In this document: positions 12,501-25,201 of the stretch, piece by piece
Position numbering within the stretch: the stretch's first letter is position 1
Layout of the letters: every line of letters starts with the position of its first letter
DNA from: Actinomucor elegans
Taxonomy: Eukaryota; Mucoromycota; Mucoromycetes; Mucorales; Mucoraceae
Length of the DNA stretch: 64,000 nt
Reading direction: 5' to 3'
Assembly (NCBI GenBank): GCA_026027325.1
Contig: JAMSLZ010000003.1
Coordinates: 620,001 to 684,000 of the forward strand
Position numbers and translations under genes: made by a program
The notes under the pieces: model-generated
The model's database searches: none
Told to the model about the DNA's origin: nothing
What the model saw: only the letters and a program-made list of their open reading frames with translations

Positions 12501-15500
12501 TATAATGTGTACGAATCCTTCTCCATTAGATGTATAGCCAATCCTCAGCTTGTTCATTTGAGATAAACATCAAGCTCCAATTACGCAAGTGCTTTTGAAA
12601 AGACTTGTGTTCTATGGGAATACAGAAGAACATACTTCTTGATAAGTTCTATACTTACCGATACTTATATGTTACTTACAATAACTATCTGGACATTATA
12701 ACGTAAGTTGGAACATTCGCACAAATCAAAACATCAGCTATCTAGTATGATGGACTCTTGCGAGCAATAAGATATACAAGTTTGGCATACCTTGATATAG
12801 GTGGGGTAGACTATATGATTTGAAATTGTTCATTATCTGCATAATCCTAGGTTTGACATACTTCTCTAATGTTAGCTCTGGGTAATCTGTTCTCAAACCA
12901 ATGTACATAATATTTTTTCAACTATCTAAGCTTCTGTATTCGATTCAGTATCTAAAACAACACTATTCCTTGGAAGTCAGTTCCACAATTCATATGCTAC
13001 ATGCCATGGCTATTTTGAACTGATAACCTGACATCCATTCTTGTATGTTCCCACTTTTAATATTGTGATAAATGTCTAGAACAGGAAAAATTAGACTAGA
13101 AAAGCTAGTCATCGACTTCATTCGATTACGTTATGCAAGCATCATAAAGGCCGTTTTATTAGATACTCTTTTATCAGGTTAACTTTTCATATATTCAATG
13201 GCAACTGTATATAGTGCCTAATGTAGAATTTTTAACTCCGTTTATGGAAGCGAACGTTTATATAAACCTTTTAACAACTATAATTTTACATTGATATTTA
13301 AAACCTTCATTTGGATTAAGCATACTATTCAACATGCTAGTGTTTTGGAATGAAAGAAAATAGAACAGAGAACTTTTTTGATCTATTAGAATGTTTGCTT
13401 CTGTGTAGATCAATATAAAGTACTTTGTTTCATTGTTTTGGAAACTATCGATAGCCTGTTTATTGTTCATAGTTGAAATGATATTTCCTCTTCGAATATA
13501 TTCTCATCGTTCTCAATATTTCAAACCCTGTCATTATCAGCTATATGGAAATATACATTGTTCCCAGCACAATATTGGCAGTTTCTAATACATCTAATAG
13601 TGCGGAGGGCCCAGCCTCTGAGGTAATCAGGGGTATTCTATAAATGTTAACGTCGTAATAAGCACCATCAACGGACTTTAATGAAAGCGCATGTTTTTTG
13701 TAATAATTACTTTAAAGATATACTTGGAATTAGTTTATCCTTATACAAAAAAGACAAACAGAAACGAGTGGTCGAATAAAGAACGGCATCAGCCCTCAAT
13801 AATCAAGAGACAATTGAAATGAACTGAAGTGAAATTGAAAATACGATGATGAAACACTTATCTGTAAACTGAAGTTGAAGAAAGTACAACTCTTTGCTAT
13901 TGATACAGTCCTTTCTTCTCCTATATAACAAGTGCATGAAATGTAACGAGTAACTCCAATTGTTATCATCATTCCTAGTTCTCAAGCCACCTATCAATAT
14001 GAATCAACTACAGTAGTTTAACATGTAGTGTTTCATTGTCATAGTCCTATACGCAATAATACAGGCACCCTACATAGTTATTCTTCTGATGTTAATAGTG
14101 GCATATCTGCCAATTCAAAAATCGTAGTGATTCTTCTTAATAAAAGAAACCGGCAATTAGAGCAACCGCTTTCGTATACATACACATATATATTGAGTTG
14201 GGTACTTCTTAATAATACTAAAGAATAATACTATCATCCCTCAATTCAGTGACAAGGAAGAGACGGTCATTATATTTGCAATGATGGTAAGTATTTAAAC
14301 CATTCATTTCATTGGATATCGGTAATTGCAAAGACATGCCGCAGCGAAATCACAAAATCTTACCAGGATAAATAACTTAGCAATATAACTTTTCGATTCT
14401 CAGGTAACATATAATAATCAATAGGGTAAATTTTTAAAACCAACATTTATAATTATACGACGACAAGGGCAGGTGAGAGAGGTAGATCTGCATTTTTATT
14501 TGGTAATTTTACCGGAGAATGAATTAATTAACACACAATCTGCTATTATTCTCATAAATTTGCTTCTAGATCAATAACAAACCGAGATATACAAGTTCTT
14601 TCCAGGAAAAACATAAAACAAAGTCTGCTATTTCTAATTAATTGAGCCGCATAGTTGAATGTTACTTAATTCAGGCACTAAAGGACTCTAAAAATAATGG
14701 TTTGCATATCTGATTGTACAAAATGTCCAGTTTTACTTTTTTGAGCTGAATAGTTTCTTATGATCCAGACGTTATCGTCTATAGCTAAAGAAGTTCCTTT
14801 ACTTCGATTATGGCGGGTTTTTTTGTGTAATCTAGTACAAGATCATGCAGCTACATGTAAGGTTAATAACAGTAAAGGACCCTCACTAAGATTTAGTTTT
14901 TCGGTGATTAAAGAGATCTTTATAGCCAATCAATCAATATTAAATTGACACCATCTAATCTTTTCTTGATTCGCAATTCTCTTAGAAAGGAGATTTCAGA
15001 TTGTTTAAAACATCCAAAAGAAAATTTTTAAAATGAAATTATGTACAAAAACATTGGTAGAGCCGTGAGAAATGGACACCATATCTAACCAATATTACCA
15101 TTCGTAGGCAATTAACGATTGATCTAACAGAAATGCTACAAATGATGTAGTCTCCTTTAACTCCAACAAGAACTAAAATAGAGGAAAAATGTCTTAACCG
15201 GATTTCAAAAAAAAAACTGTATATATATAATGAAAAAGTTTTTCCAATGGCTGTCTTCCTTCTTCATTCTTTACAGTACTCTCTCTATTTCTTTTTTACC
15301 TTTGAAAACCTTTTACGTTCTTTTTGAAACCATCAAAAAAGAATATTGAATTTCTTGTATATTAGGAATATCTCTTTGTTATCCAAATCAATTTGACAGA
15401 ATCCGGGTCTCTGGCCACAACCACTGAAATAACGTTTTTACCCCTCTTACAAACCCCACTACTACATACAAGTATTAACCAGCAAACACCTTATCCAATT

Positions 15501-15525
15501 ATTGATAATCGATACCTTGATTGCC
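9501..15525. other. Six-kilobase gene-poor AT-rich stretch
   Basis: No convincing gene, RNA or complete mobile element was recognised here. Frames of up to 108 codons (12557-12231 minus) have AT-driven composition, no motif and no splice partners. A short GC-richer patch lies near 11330-11460. The right end must contain the promoter of the amino-acid permease. Decayed repeats too old to recognise by eye are likely. Confidence 0.45.
15222..15230 (+). promoter_or_regulatory. TATA-like box upstream of the permease
   Basis: The motif TATATATAA lies about 300 bp upstream of the permease ATG, followed by a long CT-rich stretch typical of fungal 5' leaders. The distance is long, so it would imply a leader of roughly 250 bases or an unseen 5' intron. 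Confidence 0.3.
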
Positions 15526-17234
15526 ATGAATAACTATAACAACGAGAAAATTAAAGCTAGCGTCAATGACGCAAGTACCGCCATCGACCTCACCGAAAGC
15601 TGCTATTCATCTGCCTCTTCCGCTGTCGTTTCTGAAACTCAACAAAAAGACACACTGCATCGAGGTCTAAAAGCTAGACACATTCAGATGATTGCTCTGG
15701 GTGGAACGATCGGTAAAGCTCTCCTTTATCGTCATATAATGACGGTTTTACTCAATTATTTCTTTTAGGTACTGGCTTATTCATGGCTTCTGGTAAAGCT
15801 GTATCAAGCGGTGGACCTGGTGGTGCTTTGGTCGCGTATGGTATCGTTGGCTTCTTGGTCTTTTGTGTTATGATGAGTTTGGGTGAAATGGCAGCGTACA
15901 TTCCTGTATCCGGAAGTTTTGCTCATTTCGCTAAACGATTTGTAGACCCTTCCTTGGGTTTCATGCTCGGTTGGATCTATTGGGTCAATTGGTCTGTCGG
16001 TGTCGCTGTCGAGTTGACTGGTGTCGCTATGATCATGGAGTACTGGGTCAAGAGTGTACCCAGTGTTGTCTGGAGTATTATCTGTCTTGTACTTCTTGTC
16101 TGCATCAATGTATTCTCTGTCAAGGGCTACGGTGAAATTGAATACTGGATTTCGTTTATCAAGATATTGACAGTCATTGCCTTTATCATTGTTGGTATAT
16201 GTGTTGACACTGGCGCAGCCGGTGGTAACCACATTGGTGTAACAAACTTCCATTTAGAAGGCGGTGCTTTTCCCTTTGGCTTTCTTGGTGTGTTTAACGT
16301 CTTTATTACTGCTGCATTCTCTTTCAACGGTGTCGAAATTGTCGGCATCACTGCAGGCGAATCTGAAAACCCTCACAAAACCGTGCCGGCTGCTGTTAAG
16401 CAAGTCTTTTTCCGTATCGTGCTCTTCTATATCTTGTCCATGTTGATTATCGGTCTTGTTATTCCTTACACCGACCCTGACTTGCTCAAAGGTTCTGGTA
16501 ACATTGCCGTGTCCCCTTTCACTTTGGTCTTTAGAAAAGCTGGTGCTGCTTGGGCTGCTGATTTGATGAATGCCATCATTTTGGTCACCATGATTTCCGC
16601 TGGTAACTCAGGCGTGTACTCTTCCAGTAGAACACTTATGGCGCTTGCTGAAGATGGATCTGCTCCTCGTTTCTTTGCTCACATCAATCGATGGGGCATT
16701 CCTATCTGGTCCGTCCTCGCTACTTGTGCTGTCGGATGTCTTGCTTTCTTGACTAGTTTGTTTAGCTCTGGTGTCGTTTTCAATTGGCTCACTGCGCTTC
16801 CATCTGTTGCTGGCTTGATTGTCTGGGTAACTATTTCTATCACACACATCCGTTTTCGTATGGGCTTGAAGGCACAAGGTAGATCGCTCACCTCCTTACC
16901 TTACGTTGCTCCATTGTTTCCCTTTGGTGATATCTTTGTCATCATAGTTGGTTGCATTGTCATTGCTGGTCAAGGTTACCAAACTTTTTTGCCTCCTATC
17001 GATCCCAAGAATTGCGTCGCTTCTTATCTTTCGGTCATGTTTTGTATTGTCCTCTATGGCGGTCATAAATTGATCAAGCGCCCTGCTTTTATCAAGGCCA
17101 GCGAAATGGACTTTGAAACTGGCACCCTCAAGGAAGAAGTGTTCAAGGTGAAAGAAGGTGAATTATTAGATGATGATGTTCTTGTACCTCTTTGGAAACG
17201 TATGTTTAAGAAGATAATCCAGATAATTGCTTAA
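15526..17234 (+). CDS. Fungal amino-acid permease (YAT/AAP family), 2 exons
   Basis: Exons 15526-15712 and 15769-17234 encode 550 residues. After a polar N-tail comes LHRGLKARHIQMIALGGTIG joined across the intron to GTGLFMASGKA, the signature of yeast-type (Gap1/Can1/Lyp1-like) H+-coupled amino-acid permeases. About twelve hydrophobic segments follow, with SLGEMAAYIPVSGSF, GWIYWVNW, SFNGVEIVGITAGESENPHKTVP (the conserved AGE.xNP motif), SAGNSGVYSSSRTLMALA and the region after NRWGIPIWSV. The C-tail is short, charged and cytoplasmic. Upstream in-frame codons exist but 15526 is the first ATG. Substrate preference cannot be deduced. Location is presumably the plasma membrane. Confidence 0.93.
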
Positions 17235-17489
17235 GTATATCTTGTATGTAGTATACCACCACTACTACCCCCAAAAAATATGTTTTTTCTTTTTCTTGCA
17301 TTAGATACTTTAGATCTTTCTATTCATTTGTAATTAAAGTTTCAACATCATTTTTGTACATAGTTCTCCAATCCCCATAGAGTGGCTTGGTTTGCTTTAA
17401 TTTATAGTCGTTTTTTTTTAATCAGTTTTATACAATCAGATCTATACTACATGAAATGTACGTAATTGATTCTCTTTTGGCACTAATTC

Positions 17490-17775
17490 AAGAAAGAGAA
17501 TCGCAACCAGGGTTCGATACCATACCGGGCCAGTGAATAGATAGCAGCACGTACATTCCTCCTCCTCCCCTCCTCCCCTCCTCCCCTCAGCCACTCCTAT
17601 AAGCTTCCGGTAAACCCCATCGCCAGTGATAATAGTCAAGCTATCACCTATATGGGGCTCACAGTTCGACACTAAGTACCCTACTAAGTAGGGCTACCAT
17701 ATAGTGAGGTCTACCTCTAAACTCTCCCACAGACTCGGCGGGTGGGGCAGCAGCCCCTAGCCATACCATCTGGCA
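17490..17775. repeat. GC-rich low-copy-looking block with a CTCCC tandem tract
   Basis: This block stands out from the surrounding AT-rich DNA. It holds about four tandem units of CCTCC/CCTCCC (about 17547-17588). A GGTTCGATACC string resembles a tRNA B box near 17513, and a short palindrome CTACTAAGTAGGG lies near 17675. I see no matching tRNA fold and no open frame of merit. It could be a fragment of a SINE-like or other repeat, but nothing in the window confirms that. Confidence 0.3.
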
Positions 17776-18591
17776 CCGGCTCCAGTAATTGGCTCTTAAA
17801 TCAGTGACTATAATTAATATACCATTTGTGCTTTGGTAAAATATTGGCTTTAGTAGATTAAATATATATCCCAAGTTTGAAGCTGAGATCAGTCAAGAGA
17901 TCTATATCTCTAGTTTATACATGAACTGTATGTGAATTAATCTTACAATCAATAGAACATAGTATATTTATTGTACTCTAACTAGAAAATAATGCCTACT
18001 TGTAGATTTAGTGGTTCATTCTGAATAAGGAATGCTTCTCAGAAGCAATATTAAGAGAGAGATATAAACCTATACCTTTAGATTTACATAAATTGTATAA
18101 GGTAAATTATCATTCATTAATATGCGGCAATATTTTCACTTGATTTATATAAAGGTTTCTATAGATGCAATCATTCATTCTGACATGTAGTCGTTAGATG
18201 CGACATTAAACCGACATGATCGAGAAATTTAGAGTCTTCCAATGTAAAAAGTTTTCAGTCTCAGAGATCAAAAACATATATATATATATATTAAAAACAC
18301 AAATGATAGGGTAGGAGTCAACATGAACTTTTAGTGTCAAGTTAAAGTAAAAAAAATTCTCTTTCAAATGACGTATTTTAAATAAAGAAATAGACATAAC
18401 CATCTATCTTTGGGAACACTTAGCTCTCGTCTATACGAGTATATTACTATATACATGCATGTATTCAAAAGAATATAGTTCGTTCTATATATTTCTCAAA
18501 AATTAGAACTTTACCTCAAGTTGTTGATAATAGAAATAGCAGTATTGTGGTTTCAAGGTTTTAATCTAGGGCACTGTGCTGATGGTAATGG

Positions 18592-18800
18592 TCATGATGA
18601 TGAGCCAAGAGTTAAACATCCGACTCCCAATAAAGCTTTGACTCTACCTTTGAAACGCGGCCATTGCGCATAAATAGCTGTTTCAGGGTTGAAGTGCATA
18701 ATGTATAATTCAAGCACATAGTCTATAGAAACATGACCGCACAATGGACAAAGAAAGCACCATTTAGCATCCCCTCTTACTATGGTTCTTCTATTAGCAT
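18592..18800 (-). pseudogene. Coding relic with a CPLCGH zinc-type motif
   Basis: One minus-strand frame reads about 69 codons (RRTIVRGDAKWC, FLCPLCGHVSIDYV, AIYAQWPRFKGRVKALLG) before a TGA at 18594-18592. Composition is protein-like, unlike the surroundings. The Cys-x2-Cys with the following His resembles the zinc-binding tails of retroelement ORF2 proteins, but the match is too short to name. No start codon or upstream exon was found. Confidence 0.35.
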
Positions 18801-19033
18801 ATTAGAAGCAATAATAGTTTAAATGATCATTTATTGGAGTGCTTAGAGAAATTCAAACATAGCAGTTTACTTCCATTGCGTCTTGTTGATGCTTCCTGCA
18901 ACAAGTATGTATGTTATGGAATAAAATATACCATCAACGGGCACAGATGTAATCGCTTCCGATGTGTATAACCAGCCAATGGATATAAAACTACATGATA
19001 GTAAGTCATTACTATTTTATTTTGTTGGTATAA

Positions 19034-20054
<1,021 letters not shown>

Positions 20055-20331
20055 TAGTCTTTATGTACAAGTTATTATTGTTAAAAAAAAAGGAAAAAAG
20101 AAAGCCAGGTCGTTTTCTTGGAGTTAAGGCGATATCGGGCATTCAACTCGAGGTGTCACGGTCCGATTTACTTTTATACTACTAAAACGAGTGGATTGCA
20201 TTATTCTAATTTGGAGACATCTCCATACAGGCTGTCAAAAGCGGCTTCTATTACTATATTCATATTTTTTTCTGTTTTATTATATACTATCTAATGAAAT
20301 ATTACAAAAATATAAAGATTCTAGTGTGATT

Positions 20332-20957
20332 TTATTCCAAAAGAACAGTAGCACCAAGGGCTTCAAGAGCCTTCTTTAACTTTTCAGCTTCTTCCTTGGG
20401 TACACTTTCCTTGAGAACCTTGGGTACACTCTCAACAAACTTCTTGGCCTCAACCAAGTTCAAACCTGCCAAGTTTTTGACTTCACGAATAACCTTTGCC
20501 TTTGAAGCAGCATCCACCTTGTCAATCTTGATGCTGAATTCAGTCTTTTCAGCAGGCTTCTCTTCCTCAGCAGCGGCAGCAGCAGGAGCAGCACCACCAG
20601 CAGGCATAGCAACAGGCATGGCAATATCTTGAATATTCAAACGAGTCTATATATACTTAATGTTAGTGCCTCTGCCAGTTTCATCGAACAGAATATTTAC
20701 CTTTAATTGTGAAACGAGTTCAGAGGTTTGCAACAATGTTAAACCTTCAATTTGATCAACAATAGCAGCAATCTTGGGGTCAGCAGTAGCACTAGCACCA
20801 GGGGTAGGAAGAGGTTCGGTGGTATACCAACGTCTAGCACAAACAGGGACAGCGCTTGACACACTATAATCACATCTATCAGCTTATTGTGTCGATTGTT
20901 GCTTATTCATATGCCTTACCGAACTGATTGTCTAGCGGCGACAGAGGTGGTAGTCAT
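20332..20957 (-). CDS. Mitochondrial ribosomal protein bL12m (L7/L12), 3 exons
   Basis: Exons on the minus strand, 20957-20920, 20863-20701 and 20646-20332, give 171 residues. The N-terminus (MTTTSVAARQSVR...ARRWYTT) is rich in Arg/Ser/Thr without acids, a typical mitochondrial targeting peptide. The L12 N-domain follows (KIAAIVDQIEGLTLLQTSEL), then an alanine-rich hinge with about twelve alanines. The C-terminal L7/L12 domain reads FSIKIDKVDAASKAKVIREV, GLNLVEAKKFVESVPK, EEAEKLKKALEALGATVLLE. It forms the mitoribosomal stalk that recruits translation factors. Introns are 56 and 54 bp. Confidence 0.92.
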
Positions 20958-21536
20958 CAACTTGGAAGAGAAACGAAGCTAATTTCATACAAAAAAAGAG
21001 TTAATCAACGTATTGTTCGTATATTTCATTGTTGATAAACGAGGTTGTGCTGCTTTTTTTGTTGTAGATCGCATATTTACCATGTTGATTATATAGAAAG
21101 TGAGGGGGGTTGTAAAAAGACTTGCAGTGAAAAAAAAAAGACTGGGAGCCCCGATTCAAGGGTAAAGAAGTCAAGAAAAAAAGTGGCAGATTTTTTCGAT
21201 CCACGACCATATAACAAGTCACGAAAAGCGCTGTGTGTGACGTAGACAGCTGCATTGTCATATACCGGCAAACCGTCCATAACAATTATATCCCTTGAGG
21301 CATAGCAACAGTAGTAATTGACAAATTCCACTGTACGGCAACATGTCTTTATCAAAACTTTGCGGTTTACCAATCTTAAATCTGTCAAATTTTGGAACAT
21401 AACAGCCGTAGATCTGCCAAATCTCGATGTAAAACAACCTATACTTTACAACTACAGTAAAAGTTCATGAGAATATCATCGATACAAGTCAAATATATCA
21501 TATACGTTTCCCTTTTTTTCTTTGATATTTCTTTTT

Positions 21537-21869
21537 ATGAGTGTTTTCGAGGCTCTAACAGATAAAAGAACTCATCCTGAACAGCAGCTATTTATCACGC
21601 GAAACAATAAATCGGGATCAAGAGATCTAGGGATAATTAATTTTCACACGTAAGAGGTATGTAGAATACACTCTTTATTGATAGTGAGATATACTCGTTT
21701 AACGATAACACTTATTTAAATAAAGTTTGAAAAGGCCACGGTGGACACACGGTGTTAACCAGCCATGCTTTTGTCATCCAAACCAAAGAGAAAGGTAGAC
21801 TCTAAAAAGCCCTTCAAAAGCAAAGGTAAAAATGTAAAGGAAACAGAGAGTCAGAAAGGGACTAGCTAG
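21537..21869 (+). pseudogene. Short frames that may be a small two-exon gene or its relic
   Basis: An ATG at 21537 after a CT-rich leader opens 38 codons with protein-like composition (MSVFEALTDKRTHPEQQ, then LFITRNNKSGSRDLG). A GT donor lies just before its stop, and TTAACCAG could accept at 21762. From ATG 21765 a second frame gives 34 codons of strongly basic sequence (KPKRKVDSKKPFKSKGK) ending at 21869. The splice that joins the first frame does not lead into the basic frame, so the relation is unresolved. No family recognised. Confidence 0.3.
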
Positions 21870-22102
21870 CCTAAGCACGATCAGATACATTGATTGCATT
21901 CTGCTCGAGCCATAGATAGACATTATATTGGGTTCATTGAGACATTAGGTTTATATAACGAGAGAAGTTTGGAGTCTGTGGATTGCCAGCGTTTTTTGTA
22001 TATTTTGTTATAGATAGTTTCTCTTGGCGTAATCAATGTGTTCAAGTGCACTGTAAATAAATTTGTTAAACGGGCTCTTTGTTCAAGCATTTTGTAAAGT
22101 TG

Positions 22103-22285
22103 TTAACGTTGAATAAAATTTCTTATAACACAAAGTGAAACTTTATTACAACCTTCAACTATTCTTGTCCATAAGTCTTCCTTATTCCCAAACAGACTAC
22201 GCTCTACTTTGCTTTTAATGCTGAACCAATATTGTTCAATTAGATCTAATTGAGGAGAATAAGATAGGGGATAAATAGCCTTACG
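22103..22285 (-). pseudogene. 3' relic of a DDE (IS630/Tc1-mariner type) transposase
   Basis: A minus-strand frame of about 60 codons reads YPLSYSPQLDLIEQYWFSIK and then SKVERSLFGNKEDLWTRI. It matches the last catalytic block of DDE_3 transposases (PYSPxLNPIExxW), including the catalytic Glu. Upstream a stop interrupts the frame and the other two catalytic blocks are not recognisable, so it is a fragment of an old insertion. Confidence 0.7.
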
Positions 22286-23099
22286 TTACCTATTACTAGG
22301 ACACTTTCCAAACCTATTATATGTTTTGTAATATAGTTTCAAATTATTATATTTAATAGGTGCTATATGTTCTGATTGTATCAGTTTCGGTGTTGTGGGG
22401 TATCCTTATAATTCAAAAATTACTGACTGTAATGCTTCCGAATTGAATCAGCGTATTGCTCAATTTCTTTGATTTTGAGTGATCAGTTATATTTTGGTTG
22501 CTTGGAAGAACTGCCTCTATGGTCGAGGTTTCAATTTTGACTGCCAAAAACGGCGCACTTTTCAGTTAGCTACTGTTACAACAAATGGCAATGAATTCTA
22601 ACATAAATATTATCAGAAGAAAGAGAAAAGTCGAGATATTATTGTCATTTAGGATTTAAGCTAATCTAGGTAGAAAGGTACCGAACAGCCCTTTCAAATG
22701 CCAGGGGGAGGGCAGCAGAAATACAAACCTTGAGCCCGCCTATGGCAAATGTTGCATCTTAAGCGTTGATACCTCCTGAGAAGCAGCTCTATGATTAATG
22801 GCTGAATAAGGCTTCAGGATAAATTTCCCAGGGTCAAAATTTATCTCTGCAGTTTTTGCATAGTCTAAAGAGACTGGGAAAGACACCAACAAAACTCAAA
22901 GAGATCCAATTGACCTTCCTTTTTCTATATAACTGTGCAGAGAAAGCATTTACCAAAAAGAAAGACAGATAACGGAACCTCTAGTAATACGTTTTCATGA
23001 CATCGTGAAAAGATGGCGTTTCGAGGCTATGTTTGAACGATGTTGTAGAACAAAGGCAAATACTCGTTATTGTTATAGTACATTGTTTCTTTCTACTAA

Positions 23100-24190
23100 T
23101 TGTTTAAATTCATTATAATTTTAAAATACTTCATGTCTGAGCCAATTTCACTTCTAATTTTAGAATCTCAGTTACTCTATGCTTTCTTAGGAATGGTACT
23201 CTCAAAAGCTCTAAAGGGTTACGTTGGCCCAAACGCTCTTGGTGATCACCTCTATGGCAATACCAGCAACGAAATTGCGACCGATGACAAGAGAAAGTAA
23301 GAAGTGCTGTTCGGCACTACCCAACCGAACTTTTTTTTGGATGCAGATAGCTTGCTTTATGAAGGCGAACATCGTAAAACACGTGCTCGTATAGAGGAAA
23401 ACCTAGTAACTTCTACCAGCAATAACAGCCAAGAGGATTCAGAACTACTCGAAGATTCTGTCAAAAGGTTTGAGGACGAGATTGATCTCTGAGGAATTTG
23501 GAAATCAAAAAGCTAATATTCGCTTAATTCGCCCTGATAAAGCGTTCCATGACCGTTGTTCTGCTTTGATGTCTTCTAATTCAAGACCTACAAAATACTT
23601 ATTTCGTTTCCTGCTTGGGAATAACATTCAATTAAAAGTAATCTCGACAATAAATGTACACGTGGTCACTGTGATTTCAAACTGGGAAGTGGTTTCATAT
23701 TAAGAATACCTTACCTAGATCTTGGACAAAAGTGCCTACTGGCTAAAGATAAAACATGTATTTGGTCCTTTCGTCAATTTCTTCACTTAGATGTCGATAT
23801 AGCCCTTCGAAGCGATTGTGAAGATGCAATTCTTCACTATTCCTGACTCTACTGTGTTTGCTGCTGACAAGCTGTGTCAGCTTAGTGAATTCCTGGGTGC
23901 TTCCAATGAGAACTTGAAGAAGGCGATCATTTCTGGGAAGTATCTTTGCGTGGTGAATTGATAAATCAATGGTTTGATCAAGATATAACTAACTTGAATA
24001 CTCTTTGAAAATCTTACTTAGTTGAGCAAGAGTAGACGACTATGGTAGATGTGTAGACCTGCTGCAGCATTCGTTTTGATATCACTAGGGATGATATGGT
24101 AAAGAAGTTTGATGATACTTACCCAAAAAAGATCGCAACTGTTCTTCACCTCATTGAACCATGGCTTTTAATGAGTATTAAATGAATAAG
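23100..24190 (+). pseudogene. Decayed gene of unknown family, several frameshifts
   Basis: A protein-like signal wanders among the plus frames. It runs from MSEPISLLILESQL (23131) and KGYVGPNALGDHLYG, through RKTRARIEENLVTSTS and KRFEDEIDL, then EEFGNQKANIRLIRPDKAF and NKCTRGHCDFKLGSGF, then STVFAADKLCQLSEFLG and RGELINQWFDQDITN, and ends with RFDITRDDMVKKFDDTY...HLIEPWLL. At least four frame changes or stops separate the blocks, and none coincides with good splice sites. No family recognised. It resembles decayed lineage-specific or transposon-carried genes. Confidence 0.5.
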
Positions 24191-25201
24191 CATGCTGTAG
24201 ATATCACGAACAATCGCCATGATAATCTGCACTTTTATTGACCAAAAAATGTATCGAAATCGACAGTTAAATTAGTACGCATTAAAAAGGAAGCTCTCTC
24301 TTCTTTTTCTTTCACTTATTATCACTATTATGGCCTCAACTTAGTAGTAATATATATACATAATACATAATGTAGGTAGGTAAGAATACTTTTACTGATT
24401 TCATTTGTGCTTACAGGGATTCAACAACTCAGCTTGAACAGAATGGTTTATCTTCTTTTTTTATTGCTGGAAGACATCAACCTGACCAATCTTCCATTAC
24501 CGAAGTAGAATATATGAAGACAGTATGAGAGATAGAGGCTTCAAAATAATAACAGTACTGCAAAATCTTGGACTCGACAAATGATTGATTCTGAATTCTT
24601 AACGTTTCTTGATTATATTAAATTAATTCGTTTTATTACGCTTGTTTTCTTGTTTTATTTTAAAATGGTGCTTGAGATCAACGACGGTTAGTTTCGTTTG
24701 GTATAATGGCCACATAATTTGAAATATTATAAGCCAGGTCTTAGAAACAGAGAAGAAGTAGAGTGTGTTTGTATTCTTCGATTTCAAGGATAATAGAAAG
24801 GCTAGTGCTGTTAAAGAAAATATTAATCAAAGACACTGGCAAGTTATCGATCTTGGTTAAATGTTATATGCGATAGGTGTTCTATGCTTAGAATCAACTG
24901 CTATATCTTTTAGAAACCTTGATCACTTTAAAATCACTATATTGATTTACGTATCAATAACTAAGAGTGTATTATGCATTTCCTTTAACATATGATAACC
25001 AAATTCCAGAGTGTCATGCTCAAAAATGAAATTACGCATCTACTAGAGCCTCAAATATACAGGTAAAAGACGACATAATAAATAAAAACATTGTTTATCA
25101 GTATGCACACCCACAACCCATCTTTCCGCTTTCTCAAAGTTTCCATCTGAAAAAAAAAAGAGACAGTATTACGTTATAACGCGTTTTTAATTTCATATTG
25201 A
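24191..25201. other. Sequence with further short coding relics
   Basis: Plus-strand fragments such as TQLEQNGLSSFFIAGRH (about 24430-24527) and NNNSTAKSWTRQMIDSEF (about 24550-24620) look protein-like but are short and unidentified. They may belong to the decayed gene on the left. Nothing else was seen. Confidence 0.35.

Larger units (their letters stand above)
17235..19033. other. Intergenic with a GC-rich patch and a coding relic
   Basis: Between the permease (+) and Rab4 (-), which converge. It holds a GC-rich block at 17490-17770 and a relic at 18592-18800, both listed separately, plus an AT dinucleotide run at about 18275-18291. Nothing else was recognised. Confidence 0.45.
20958..23099. 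other. Decayed intergenic sequence with scattered coding relics
   Basis: No intact gene. It contains the bL12m promoter side, two short plus-strand frames (listed at 21537-21869) and a transposase 3' relic (22103-22285 minus). At 22850-22740 minus a 36-codon frame (NFDPGKFILKPYSAINHR...) looks protein-like but is unidentified. The minus frame at 21400-21089 has poor composition. Confidence 0.4.

Noticed and set aside
12231..12557. 108-codon minus-strand frame
   Set aside because: Hydrophobic, AT-driven composition, no motif, no splice partners and no neighbours suggesting a gene.
15804..16253. 149-codon minus-strand frame
   Set aside because: Antisense to permease membrane segments, with no plausible protein features.
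17505..17535. Possible tRNA gene at the GGTTCGATACC string
   Set aside because: No acceptor, D or anticodon stem can be formed around it on either strand.
21089..21400. 103-codon minus-strand frame upstream of bL12m
   Set aside because: Phe/Leu-rich translation of a CT-rich promoter-side tract, with no motif.
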